A program made the position numbers and the translations under genes. Positions 1 through 11,043 of a stretch of 64,000 nt of DNA are shown here, piece by piece (position 1 is the first letter of the stretch; every line of letters starts with the position of its first letter). Location: the NCBI GenBank assembly GCA_038380795.1, contig CM076270.1, positions 23,080,001-23,144,000 of the forward strand, read 5' to 3'. The DNA comes from Pyrocephalus nanus (taxonomy: Eukaryota > Chordata > Aves > Passeriformes > Tyrannidae). The notes under the pieces are model-generated. The model made no database searches. It saw only the letters and a list, made by a program, of their open reading frames with translations, and was not told the DNA's origin.

Positions 1-109
1 TTTAAAGGTGGATTGTAATTGGCCTTGGCTGCATAGATTAGTGCTCAAAAGGAAAAAGGGTTTGTGTCCAACTTTCAGATTGTTGGTGTGCTGTCCTGGC
101 AAAGACAAA

Positions 110-350
110 TGGTTGAAAGTGGGTGCAAAAGAAATAAAGTAGAGGCTGAGAGGAAGGGGGAATGCCAGAAAATAAGTAGCAGTAGAAAGAGTTGGGAGGC
201 TGGAAGTTTGTGTGAGGCTAGAAACAAAGTAGAGAGGAAAGGGATTGGTAGACCCAGAGGTCATTGGAGTCCCAGAATAAAATTGAGGTTAAAAGGCAGT
301 GGGGGAAAAAAGAGGTTCAGAGACAGAAAAAAAATTAGAGGCCAGAAGTG
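110..350 (+). repeat. Purine-rich block with degenerate GAGGC repeats
   Basis: The plus strand here is overwhelmingly A and G, with short recurring words: GAGGCTGA near 142, GAGGCTGG near 196, GAGGCTAG near 214 and GAGGCCAG near 338, interspersed with AAAGTAGAG and AAAAG words. This looks like a decayed minisatellite or a polypurine tract. The spacing is irregular, so no clean unit length can be given. The small open frame across it (64-351) is explained by the scarcity of T and is not treated as a gene. Confidence 0.4.
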
Positions 351-859
351 AATTGGAACCCTCAAAAGGTTGGACATAAACCAGTAGTCAAAAGGAGCTG
401 GAGGGTGTAAACAGAAGCTAAAGGAGGTGGAAGGCCAAAAGCAGATGGGGAGGAGGGCACGTTTGCAGAAATATATTTGTGCAAAAACTTCCCCCTGCCA
501 TCCTGCTGTGGGGTGGCAACTTGTCTTCCTAATTAATTTTTTTCTGAATAAGCACAGGAAACTAATCTACATTTATTCACCCAGTTGCTCATTTTGTCCT
601 TCGAACTCCTACTTTGGATGATGTGCCAGGGAAGCCTCTGCTTGCAAAATACTACTGGTATTTTCATGTCCCTAGAGAAAATTAACCCCCCTTACTCTTT
701 GGCTTTGGATTTGAGCTATAGTAGTGGGTTTGATTTATTTAAAAGATTTTTAAAATATATACTTTGCTATAGTGATTCAGAAGTGATTCTGGCCTTCCTC
801 TAAGCAGAGAAATTGTGGATCTGAGTAGCCATTATAAAAGCCACATAGATGGAGTGTAC

Positions 860-982
860 TGGGAATGGCTGGGATCGAGTTAACTTTCTCCATCACAGCC
901 AGTATAGTGCTTTGTTTGGGAATTGTCATTAGAAGTGTTGATAGAACGGTGCTCACATGGTGTCAAGGCTTTTTCTGCCCCA
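860..982 (+). mobile_element. Old ERVL-type LTR fragment
   Basis: The order of short words (GGGATCGAGTTAACTTTCT, then a CACAGCC..GTATAGTGCTTTGTTTGG stretch, GAAGTGTTGATAGAAC, GTGCTCACATGGTGTCAAGGC and TTTTCTGCCCC) follows the pattern I remember for abundant avian ERVL long terminal repeats. It appears to be a diverged, truncated internal piece of a solo LTR in plus orientation. No flanking retroviral coding sequence or second LTR is visible. The family assignment is from memory of the consensus, so the exact subfamily and ends are uncertain. Confidence 0.5.
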
Positions 983-3900
983 GGTGGGGTCCCCCTGTAG
1001 AGATTTGCATGACATGACTAAGAACAATGTGATTCTAAATAGAGCATTTGACAACTTTGGCACTTATCACGTGCTGATGGTGTCAATGCCTCGGGCACAG
1101 GCTGCAGCAGCAGTAACCACTCAGTTATTTCATACCCAGGTTTTAGATTTTAGTGGATAACCAGCACAGCAGAATGGCAAGGAATAAGAAAACAGCACAG
1201 GGCAGTTTAAAGTTAACTGAAGGCACCGTGTCTTGAAGCAGATGTACAGAAATGGATGTTGCCCCTGACATGCCCAGCATTTGGTAGTGAAGGACTTTAC
1301 ACTGTTGGTTCCATCCAAAGAATGAATACTTTTACTAATCCACTGTTGCTGCCATTTCATATAATGATCCCTGCTTATGAAATGACTAATATGCTCTCGA
1401 GAGTCCAGAGAAGATGGAATGAGAGACAAACAAGGGGGCCCCTCAGGAAAGCAGTGGATTAGAATCTGCCTTGTGTGTGAGAACAGGTTGTTTCAGGAGA
1501 GCGTGCAGAGATGTCATGATACCTTCCTGTCTGAATTATTAAGACTCAGAGTATCTGTACTGAAGGAAGAATGCAGATTTTCCAAATTTAGAAGTCCGTA
1601 TAGAGCACATTTTCTTCTTGATGCTTTCCTGTGACAGTCAATTCCAGCTGACAGCAGGAAGAAAAGATGTGTGCTGAATAAACCTTATTATATGAAAAGT
1701 TTTCTCTTTTAATCAGCAATGTCTGCATTTCTGCAATTAAAAAAAAAAAAAAGAAAAAAAAAAAGAAAGAAAGAAAAAAAAAAGGCAAAAAACCCCTAAC
1801 CAACCAAGTTTAAAATAAACTGTAATATTGAAATGTTTTGCAAGAAATAATGTCCTATGAAAACATCCAGAACCTTCAGCATTATATAGAAAGGCATAGA
1901 AACCGGTTTTCTTTTAGAGAATCAAAGACAGACTAATGAGCTTCTGATTCTATTAGGTTTTGGTTTGAAACTTTTATTTTCTACTATACATAAGACACAC
2001 AAAATTATTTGTTTGACATTTTTAAGGGATGGATTCTAAGCCTCTCAGCTTGACAAGAACTGCCACTTCTATTAAACAGAAACACAACAGTTGTAAGAAA
2101 GAAAGAAAGGATAACAGTGACAATTTTAACTCAATTCCAAGCCGTCTTGTGTGTCAAATCAAAAGTGGGTTGGTGTTTCCATGTTTAAAATGTGTTTATA
2201 ACTATGGCAGGCTGCAAGTAAAAATAGTCCTTATGCTATGCCCAGTGTGTATTTGTATCCTATTACTCAATCCCTCCTTAGCCTTAGGAAACCAGGGAAC
2301 AGAAATGTAACTTGTTGCCTGCTTAAAATACATGAGCTCTCCTCTCAGCATTCTGGGCAAAACCAGCTGTACATCCACCTAGACCCCTAAAAATAACAAC
2401 ACAGGCCAATGAGCCAACCAGCTGAAGAGTGACTGAAAGAACCCTCTTAAGAACTTGAAAACTAAAAGAATTTTCCTGTGGCCGTTGTGAACAGTAAATG
2501 CATTTATGGAGGCCTTCAAGCAATTTGTAAAGAAAAGGAAGGATCAAGTTGACAAAACGTGTTATTGCTAAGCTGTTTTGACTGGCCCAGTCCTTGAAGT
2601 ATTAACCAGACCGGTGCAAAGCAACCTTGAAATACAAAAGCAAGCAGATTGTTGAAGTATATTCATTTACGTTCTAGAAGCACATTTTTCATGTTTGTCA
2701 TGAAAGATTTCTCTCTAGGACAACTATTTCACTTGACTAGTCAAGAGGCTTTACTGAGGAGCACAGGGGCACTTTCAAGACTGGATATGTTTCAGGTACA
2801 AACTTGAGAAGTATAAACAACTTTTCAAATAGTGTCATTGTTCTTGAACTTACTGCCAAAGGCTGTGCTGATTATTGTCATAGCAAATCCCAGCTGTGGA
2901 GATCTCATATCAGGGGTGAGTACCATGGTGCTTGTGTATTCAAGTGGAATAGGAGACCAATGAAGGGAAGAAAGGATTTGTTGGCACTTGTTTTCCCTTT
3001 AATGGATATTGGCTTGGCACATTCCATAAAACCCTCACACACTACTGACTGGCTCTAAACCAGCTTGGATTTGCAGTACATCCTTACAAGCTTACCTATT
3101 CTTTGAACTTAAAGGTTCTCCTCTTCTCCTGAAGCTGTTACAGCTCCAGTCAAACCTTATTGCAGCTAGAGAACAGATTGCAGGGCTATTTGGTTTCTAA
3201 AGTATTCTTCATTTCAGGCATGGCTGCCAAAGTGTTAGCAAAAATTATCGCTCCAAAGAGAAATAATTAAGTCCATTTTATCTCATTTAGATTTTACTCA
3301 TCAAGATTGTACATTGATGTTAGCAGTTGTCAGCAACTGCTTATGTTTGGTAGCTTACAGAATTGTGGGGAATGGAGACGAGACAGATGGAAGTTATTTT
3401 TGTCAGTTTGTTCTTTTCCACCTCTTTGAAGAGATCAAGATTCGATGTGCTGCTCTAGGTCCCCTGTTCCTGAGCTGTGATCAAAAACATCTGCCTCAAA
3501 TGGAACATTTTCAGGAGAAGTCAATAAAAACCATGCAACAGATGCACCAGGAACAAAAACCAGATTAATAGAATACTTAGAGGTACCTTTGGAGGTATAA
3601 AATGATAGTAATTTTGTTTTGTGGTACGGATTTCTCTTCACTGCCAGGTTACCTTGAGTGAAGTTTCAGAGCCTCCTGACTTGAGGTGTTTTTGTGCTCT
3701 AAAGCCATGAACAATGAGTACCAGAGTGACATTTCCATTTGAATTGACTGCTGTGGGAGACACTGGATCTTGAATCAGCACCATCAGGTATTTCCATGAC
3801 AAGCCAAAGTCAGAAATTATATGAATGTCTTTAATCTTCCACTCTCTCCTACAGCTTCTCTTCTATCATTCCTATAAAGCATCAGCCATTCGAGAAAAAA

Positions 3901-4839
3901 GTGACAGTTCATTAAAACTAATTTTACCTCGTGACATGCAATACTGCAAAACTATTAATGAAGATATCAGTTTCAATTTTATGGGAAAATCAAATAAAAT
4001 ATGCATAAGATATATTGATAAATAATATTTGGGAACTGTAATTCCAGGTTCTTATCATATTTGCAACTTAAATCACTGCCTGTTGCTCTGTAAAGCTCTG
4101 TGTCTTACACAGGTATTAAGCTGTGGGGTTTGTTGACATTGACCTAACTCAAATATTTCCACAAGAGATAATAGGACATGTCTTGAGAGTTTCCTTATGC
4201 ATAATGCAATTTTTTAAATATAGGCCAGATTCATCCAGGGCTTTAAACACAGGAGTAGACTCACTTGAAGACAACAGGACCATATAAATTTTTAAAATAA
4301 AGCAAAGTACTTCACATCTGGAAATAGATCTGTGGCTGCAGCCCTTTAAAACTGTCTGCTACATCTTTAAAATTTGTCTTAATTAGGAATAAACATTGTT
4401 ATCTGAAGCCGAGAATTTCTAATTGCCTTTTTCTTTTTTGATAGTCTGTGTAGGTTTTGCTATGCATATTTTAAGATGCAAATCAACATCAAGTTTTAGG
4501 TAGAGGAAGTGCCAGCTCAGCACCTGTCTCCCTGTGACAACTGCACAGAGCCCAAGAGCAAAGGCAAAGTTAATGGAGAAGAATTTGAGCTGCAGAACTT
4601 ACAGTCTCTGTTAATGCCCTTTTTCTAAAAAACATCAGATAACTTTCACAGGGTAAATGATCTAAAAATTACTCATTCTTTTCCCTCAGAGTCCCTAGAA
4701 TAGACAAGTTATCAAATTAAAAATGGTATGTCCGTAGAAAGAGATACCATAATAGAAGAATAGGTTTAGGACATTTAATTACTTGGTTTTAATCCGGTAA
4801 AATTTAAAAAAATGCATTTTCCTCATCCCACAAACCTAC
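983..4839. other. Non-coding stretch, A+T-rich
   Basis: No frame exceeds about 100 codons and none resembles a known protein. The only low-complexity element is the A-rich tract at 1739-1783. A weak minus-strand donor lies near 3650. I see no recognisable repeat family or RNA gene. Confidence 0.6.
1739..1783 (+). repeat. A-rich low-complexity tract with AAAG units
   Basis: This is about 45 bases of nearly pure A, interrupted by single G residues at AAAG spacing. It could be a microsatellite or the decayed tail of a retroposed sequence. No polyadenylation signal or recognisable retrogene lies immediately upstream. Confidence 0.85.
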
Positions 4840-4915
4840 CTGAAATGCTACTAGAAGTCAGACTTATTTTCAAGCTTTTTCTGTTTTCCAGAGCCTCGTT
4901 TGGAGTGTGTCTGCT
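4840..4915 (-). other. Candidate internal exon, minus strand (76 bp)
   Basis: On the minus strand a pyrimidine-rich acceptor (TTCTCTGCTGATTTCCCAG) is followed by 76 bp and a consensus-like donor (TTTCAG then GTAGGTTTG). Only one of three frames is open. It begins in phase 0 and encodes 25 residues starting SRHTPNEALENRK, then a basic and serine-rich run, before leaving one base. I do not recognise the protein. An open frame of this length is expected by chance, so the support is the splice pair alone. It lies 411 bp downstream of another minus-strand candidate (5327-5359) with compatible phase. Confidence 0.2.
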
Positions 4916-5199
4916 CTGGGAAATCAGCAGAGAACCACAGCATGAACCTCCAGCGCTTCCACAGAGCAGTTCAAGCTCCTGAAGACACGGATGAACCCAC
5001 CTGGACACAAGGGACCCTTCATGAAAGACAAATTAAACTGTTCGTGAGATCCGTGCAGAATAGCTGGTGTGTGCTTTTTATTCAATTCACAGTTTATTTA
5101 CATTTATTATCCTTTATCCCAGTGCATCAGCAGCTCCCAAGCTCCCATGAAGGTACAGTGGGAAGCATAATTCCCACTTGTTTGAGTTGTTGATTTCTT

Positions 5200-5221
5200 A
5201 AAAAAAAAAAAAAAAAAAAAA
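5200..5221 (+). repeat. A22 homopolymer
   Basis: An uninterrupted run of 22 A residues follows TTGATTTCTT. No polyadenylation signal lies just upstream, so a retrogene tail is not supported. Confidence 0.95.
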
Positions 5222-5326
5222 GCAAAACCACAAACATAGAACAATATAAAATAACTACTCCTTCCAACACATCACGAGGGAATCCAGCAGAATCTGATGG
5301 AATATTGAACACAGCAGTGCCCTCAC

Positions 5327-5359
5327 CTCCACAGTGAATGTATGCAGCTCTCCAAACCT
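5327..5359 (-). other. Candidate 33-bp microexon, minus strand
   Basis: The minus strand reads ATTGCTGTTTTTCAG, a near-ideal acceptor, then 33 bp, then GTGGAG followed by GTGAGGG, a strong donor. The 33 bp are symmetric (phase 0 to 0) and encode RFGELHTFTVE in one frame. The phase fits the candidate exon at 4840-4915. Known microexons have this size and structure, but so do many decoys. No protein match is recognised. Confidence 0.15.
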
Positions 5360-5428
5360 CTGAAAAACAGCAATGCACCCTTCCATTCTGGAGGAACATT
5401 TTCTGTGACTGAGGAGGCTCAGCACGTG
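5335..5428 (+). other. Candidate exon, plus strand (94 bp)
   Basis: A pyrimidine-rich acceptor (GCCCTCACCTCCACAG) precedes 94 bp ending CACGTG before GTAAGTGG, a strong donor. After one base the frame ECMQLSKPLKN and onward is open for 31 codons. It overlaps the minus-strand candidate at 5327-5359, and both are unlikely to be used by coding transcripts. Treated as a weak prediction. Confidence 0.15.
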
Positions 5429-5429
5429 G

Positions 5430-8120
5430 TAAGTGGTTTTCCCTGGGCAAGTTCTTGTGTTGCAACCTTTCTTCCCATCCCCAAACTGATTGGAGCCCCT
5501 GTGTCTCATGTGAGGACTGGATTTTAGTGGATAACTCAGTGATTTTTTAATCATTATTAGAGTCACTCCAAAGGTGTAGCAGTCAGGATATGTTGATACT
5601 CATTTTCTGAGGATTTAAAACTTTTTTGCCATTGCTACAGCACCAGAGCCACCTGTAAATTTGCTTAATGGCAGAGTCCTTTATGAGTAAAGCCATGTAA
5701 AGTCGTTCAACACCTCTTCTACATCCTCACAATTGCTTCGAAGGCTCTCTATTAATTTCAATACTTGCTGTAGCTTCCTCTACCTTGAGGCATCAATTCA
5801 AGAATTATCACTGATTTCATCAAGAAAGTTGGTTCTTTCCAAGACATAAACTCCCATCTAACAGCTAGGATAAGTCTTCTGATGCAACACACATTAGTTA
5901 AATTTCATAGATTTTTTTTTCTGTATTATATGTTAAGCAATTAAAGAGATAGTTCAAAATCAAATAGAGAGATCCCAGAGGAACTGAACAAACATTAGAA
6001 GTCTCACAGGCATTCAGGAACCACCAAATGAATATTCTACTTCTGTGACACCTCTGAATTCCTTTTAGGCATTTTTGAGTATTTGTAAGCACTGAAATTC
6101 AGTGATCTCAGATTTATATGTTTATAAAAATACTGCTATTTTGTTCTGTAGAATTACTAGAGGATTTGGAAAAAAATATGCAGGAACTGAAAATAGCAGT
6201 GAGGCAAACCAGCCAGTCCAGTGATTAAATCTGTATTTAGATACTGTAAAATAGCCCTTTAATTTAGTATTAATTTATTAAGGAATTTCATGAGCAATAT
6301 TAAAGCATATGGTAGAACACATGGCCATCAGGCTTCACCATATGGCTGAGCCCTCACTTTACCCCATCAGCCATCTATCCAGAGGCTGGATCAGGGCTGG
6401 AGTAACTTGCCATGCTCAAACTTGGAGAGTTTGCAGTCCAGACCAGACCTCTTTATGCCATTCTACTGAAGTTTCTCTTCTCCCCCATCTGTGCTGCAAT
6501 TATCAGCTGCTCTAGGAGGGAGCACTGCTGGTCAGGGGAGAAGCAGAACTCTACCAAGCCTCATGGGTAGCGCTTGTCAGGAAACAGAATTTCTGCTGAA
6601 ACCTCTGAAAGAAAATTTGGTTTCTAGAGATTACTGAGGGAATACGTATTAGACACTTTTCTGAAAGGAAGAAATGGAAACAGGAGGGTTGAATCAGCTC
6701 AGGTTTTTTAAAAATTGGAAACTTGTGAGAGTGCAAACATATATGAGGGTCCTGGCTGATTTGCACAACTGTTCTTGCCAAAGTTAGATGTGCACAGCCT
6801 TCTCTTCCCCAAAAACAAACAGGCTGGAGCCGAGAGTTTTGAAGAACCCCATTTAACTTCAACCAGCTATTCTAACTCATCTATGTGTAAATGAGAAATA
6901 GTGGTTGGGGTATCTTTAAAAAGCAGTATATTCTCTTATCCCAACCTCAGCAGGTCAGTCCTAGACACTGAAGGCGTTTGTAAGGAAGAATAATTGGTCA
7001 CAGCTGAGGAGTGAAGGATTTTTCTTTTGCAGTCACAATATTGCTGTGTGTGCCCAGGGTGCCAATTTGTCCTGGTTAAAGCACAAAATGCAGCCCATTC
7101 ACACATCAGTGCTATTGCAACAAGAAACCCATAAAGGCCACCATTCTTATCTCGAGTGAAAATCTTCATTCTGGATTTCCCAAAAACCTAAAACCAGAAA
7201 TGTTCAAATGGGAACATTTGTTTTGTGCATATATACCAAAACTAAAATAGGAAGTAGAAGGGTAGCAAAGGAAAAGAAAGCATTCCTTGACTTAAGGCTA
7301 TCAAAACACCTTTTGTGGGCTTGTAAATGGAAGCTTATCCAGCTATTTTTTCTCCAATTAATTATATGAAGTCTCCATAGCAACAGCCATTTTGTAAAAT
7401 GCATATATTTCAAGATGTTCTGTATATTGAGTAGCTAAGTAAAGGGGAAGGGGAAATGTCATAACCATAATACAGGACTTTTTAGAGTGCTTTCCAGAGA
7501 AAGAAACAATACCTACTGTCACAGAACCACAATTTTTTTTATTGCAATAATAATCTGAATTTTTTTTCTTTTTCTAAAGAAATTATGTATTTCCTTCACT
7601 CTTCTTGTTGTGTCGGGTTGTTCAATGAGATGAGAATTTGAAAAGAGAACTTATATAAAAAAATTAAATTAAAATTTAATTTTAGATTTTTTCCAAGTCA
7701 TGGTGTTACAACTCTAGGTTTGCAGCAGGTCAAAGTCCTTTTTTAAAATCGATGAAGTCACTGCAGAGACACTAGGTTATGAGGGCTGAGGCTCTGCAGC
7801 CAATCTGGAAAACACACTGCTAAAAGAAATTTAAAAAAAAAAATTGTTCCTGTAGCGTGGCTGTTGGTCAGAGCTCAGTAGGTGCTGTGCAAGGGAGAGA
7901 ATGCAAAAGCTACCCAGAAAAAAATTTAAAACTTATTTTGATAATTATGTTTGCTGTCATTTATAAGAGGACTAAACACTGACTTTTCTGCACAGTGCCC
8001 ATACCCAGCTGGCACGGCAGACAGTGGAATAAAGGGTTGATCCAAGCCCTACAATTATGGAGAACAGAGTTTTAACATCAACTTTTGTCCTACATCTGTG
8101 TTTATGTTTTAAATCCTACC
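5430..8120. other. Non-coding stretch with very A+T-rich segment
   Basis: No frame exceeds about 105 codons and none looks conserved. The segment at 7530-7690 is extremely A+T-rich, with T8-9 runs and interleaved TTAAATT words. No repeat family was recognised. Confidence 0.6.
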
Positions 8121-8125
8121 CAGTA

Positions 8126-8200
8126 TCATATCAGAGAATGGTTGGAGTTGGAAGGGACCAACAACAATCATCGAGTTCCATCCAAGAGCCTGGCCCTGTG
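8126..8200 (-). mobile_element. CR1 LINE 3'-end fragment
   Basis: Plus-strand text ATCATATCAGAGAATGG, then TTGGAGTTGGAAGGGACC and a GAGTTCCATCC stretch, is the reverse complement of the 3' terminus of chicken repeat 1 (CR1). The element therefore lies on the minus strand with its 3' end at the left. Only about 75 bp are recognisable, as expected for a 5'-truncated copy, and no reverse-transcriptase coding remains. It points away from the CR1 at 8470-8768. Confidence 0.8.
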
Positions 8201-8469
8201 AATCTGATGGCAAAATAAAACCCGCTGTCAATCTGCAGCTGTGGAAAGAGGGAACACCAGGCACGGATTTTGGTCAGCATTTCTGAAGGCAATTTTCTCT
8301 CACAGTCTTTTTTTTTTCAGATGCTCTTCAGCACCAGGTTGGTATGTGCTGCCACAGACAGGATATCTTCAGGTTCCTCCACACAGCTGTGTTTACCTTG
8401 AAGCGTTTCTGAACATGGCATGGGCAAGGACACACAGTGACAAGGAATTATCAGTGTGCACTGCTTTCC

Positions 8470-8768
8470 AACACTTAAAAGGTGGCTACAAAGGAGGATT
8501 CTCTTTTCACAAGGAGTGGTGAAAAAGGTGAGGTACAAGTTACTACTGGGCAGATTCCAACTGGACAAATAAGGGAAATGTTTCACTATGAGAACCATCA
8601 GCCATTGCAATGATCTCCCCAGGTGAGCGGTGGATTCCCCAAACTGGTCACTTTTAAGATTCAGCTCAACTGGCTGCAGGGCCATAATGTCTAGACAGTG
8701 CTTTTGCCAAGAAAGGATGGACCAGATGATTCTTGAGGTCCCTTCCAACCCAGCATTCTGTGATTCTA
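8470..8768 (+). mobile_element. CR1 LINE 3'-end fragment
   Basis: The segment opens with ACACTTAAAAGGTGGCTAC, passes through TTCTCTTTTCACAAGGAG, GATCTCCCCAGGTGAG and TTTGCCAAGAAAGGATGGAC, and ends with GAGGTCCCTTCCAACCCAGC and ATTCTGTGATTCTA. This is the 3' region and characteristic terminus of an avian CR1 LINE in plus orientation, truncated at its 5' end. Moderate divergence suggests an old insertion. The 214-codon minus-strand frame over this copy is an antisense accident. Confidence 0.9.
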
Positions 8769-10773
8769 GTGCTGTTCCTTTTGATTTACTGATGCTCACC
8801 ATGCATTCCTGACAACCCATGTTAGAGAAAATTGGTATAAACTGAAGCAGGTGAAGAACAGTGCTTCTGGGACAAGCAGGAGAGGGAGAGCTGATTTGGC
8901 ACAAAGGCAGTGATAACTTTAGCTTGTGTTGTCTGCCACAAGAGAGGCTGAGAGAGGACATTCTTGCTTGTTATAAACTTTAGAGATATATGGCAGCTTG
9001 GGGGGATGGATGCTTAGGCAGAAAGACAGAGGTGAGCACAGAAGTGCGTTTTTAAAAGCATTTTTAAGAGCAATTTGAATGAAAATCAGAATTAGAATTC
9101 AGTTTACCATCAGTCTGGGACTCTCAAGCTGCTTTCCAGCAGTAATATCCTATTACAATAAAAACCCAACAGTGTTAAGGTGCAGCTGGCTAAACTGAGG
9201 ACAGGTGCCAGAAGGTACAAGAACAGAAAATTGTTGTTGATAAAGTTACTGTAAACCCTGTGCTGTGCTGCCTTTTAGTGTCTAAAAAAGCACCCCTGCT
9301 CCCTTGTTCCTGCTGCTGAGTGATTGGGGTGCCTTTGGAAGGTCACTCTTACATCCAGGTTGAAGCTAAGTCTCCACTCTTTCCTTCATCCTCACACAAC
9401 AAACCATGAAGCCCTGAGCAATTTTCCCCCCTTCAAACTGTTAATTTTTTCTCACAGACATCTCAGGTAGCAACCTTGATTTCTCTCTCAGAATAGCTGA
9501 TAGTACATCGTGTTTCTCTGTGGTACATTGTGTTCTCCATAACATTAGGTTCTTTTTTCCCCTCCTGTATCAATAACAGGTCATCTACACTGTCAGTAAG
9601 AAATCTGAACAGGGACTGACTTGTTTGGCATCAGTAAGATAACTGAAGCATGACTTTCTTTGAGGTGGAGCAAATGTATCTTCCCTAGAGAAGAACTCTT
9701 ATTTCATTTTTTCCTTAAGGAGATTTGTTTTTCTTTGTCTCAGCATGGCAGTTTGGACATCAGTCCTATCACACAGGGCCCATAAACTCTAACAAGAACA
9801 TACTACACCTGAAAATACAAAGTCCAGTGAGTGAATTCTGTTGGAATTCCTGCTTAGCACAACCAACCATCTAACTACAGGGGATTCAAACAGAGGATTA
9901 AAATGTCCTGTCTGACAGGAAATTCTCATAGGTACTTTTATTAACTGGGTTATTAATCCTCATAAAGTACTTAATAGCTAAATAGAGTTTTCTGTATTTT
10001 CAGAGATAGTATTCTTAAAGATTTTCCAAAGGGAACACAAAATATCACTGAAGCATTTCCACTAAGGGGAAGACAGGACCCCTAAGGTGTTAATCCAGAG
10101 CTTTCAGAGCCCAAAAATCTCAGGGGGCAAGCAGAGCACGAGCCAGTTCTAAACTTCTAGAAATTAATTTTCTTTTCTGTCCCTTACTGCATTTTACTAA
10201 CCGAGCTGTTGATGACATATATGTTGTTTTCATGGTCATTTCAACACAACAAAACATTTATAACAGTAGAGTCACCTGTGCAGGAGATCAAACCTCACCA
10301 AGTCAGGATAAAAGAAATTCCATTTATAAATGAAAGATAATATGCTTTAATCATTTTACTTTATCAGAAATTATTTCTGAGCAAACACATGATCCTCTCT
10401 CCCTGTGCTTTAGTTCTGCTCAGACCTATGGAATGTTTTCAAGCATTACTTCTGCAGGTCTCACCTGCCTGGTGAGGAGCAGCCTGTCACCAAATCCATT
10501 AAGATTTGCTCAGGGGCAGAACTGCTGCTTTAAGCAGAAAATAAACCAAGGCAGTGACAGGCAAACAAAGTGCAGTAGTGGAGTTGTAGTGGGCAAAGAT
10601 GCTTTGCTTCGAAGGGCAGCTCACTCAAGGTGATTGAGAGTAGGAATGGACACAGAACAGCTTCATGGAATTAGATTAGGACAGGAAAATGAGGAGAATT
10701 GACAGGAGGAAACAAAGCATTCTTTAAAAAAACCCAAAAAGGAATGATATTGTGAGTAAAATGAAACAATAAT
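8769..10773. other. Non-coding stretch
   Basis: No frame exceeds about 70 codons. A possible minus-strand splice pair at 10465-10527 encloses an open frame containing SSAPEQILMDLVTGCSSPG, but its acceptor is only moderate. No repeats or RNA genes were recognised. Confidence 0.55.
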
Positions 10774-11043
10774 CTAATCAGTGTTTTTAGCAAAAGTTCT
10801 GGTGCCTTTTAAATACACAGCATGGATCCTATATGACACCAATACCTCTGGACCCACAATCTCTGCTATAATTTGTCCTTCATATCTTCCTGGATTATTT
10901 ACTTCTCCAGTAATGCTATTAGAAATAACAATAAAAGCAATAACATGTATCCTCAGGGTTGGTGCAGGCTTCAGACCTTCAAAGATATATTTATTTGGAG
11001 CACTATTAATTCCTATCATAATATTCATGCTCCTTTCAGACAA
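10774..11043 (-). other. Open frame with faint fibronectin III resemblance
   Basis: The 89-codon minus-strand frame contains NKYIFEGLKPAPTLRIHVIAF followed shortly by NSITGE. That resembles the C'-E-F strand region of fibronectin type III domains, where L-x-P-x-T-x-Y is typical. Here the order is altered (LKPAPTL) and the usual tyrosine is leucine, and no domain tryptophan is present. A modest acceptor-like site (TTTGTTTGTCTGAAAG) precedes it, and a GTAAAT donor-like site follows ITGE. The plus strand is also open for 110 codons, so low stop density in this region is a sufficient explanation. It could be a chance frame, a decayed exon or a real exon. Confidence 0.18.

Noticed and set aside
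8317..8961. Longest open frame in the window, 214 codons on the minus strand
   Set aside because: Much of it is antisense to the plus-strand CR1 fragment, and no domain is recognisable.
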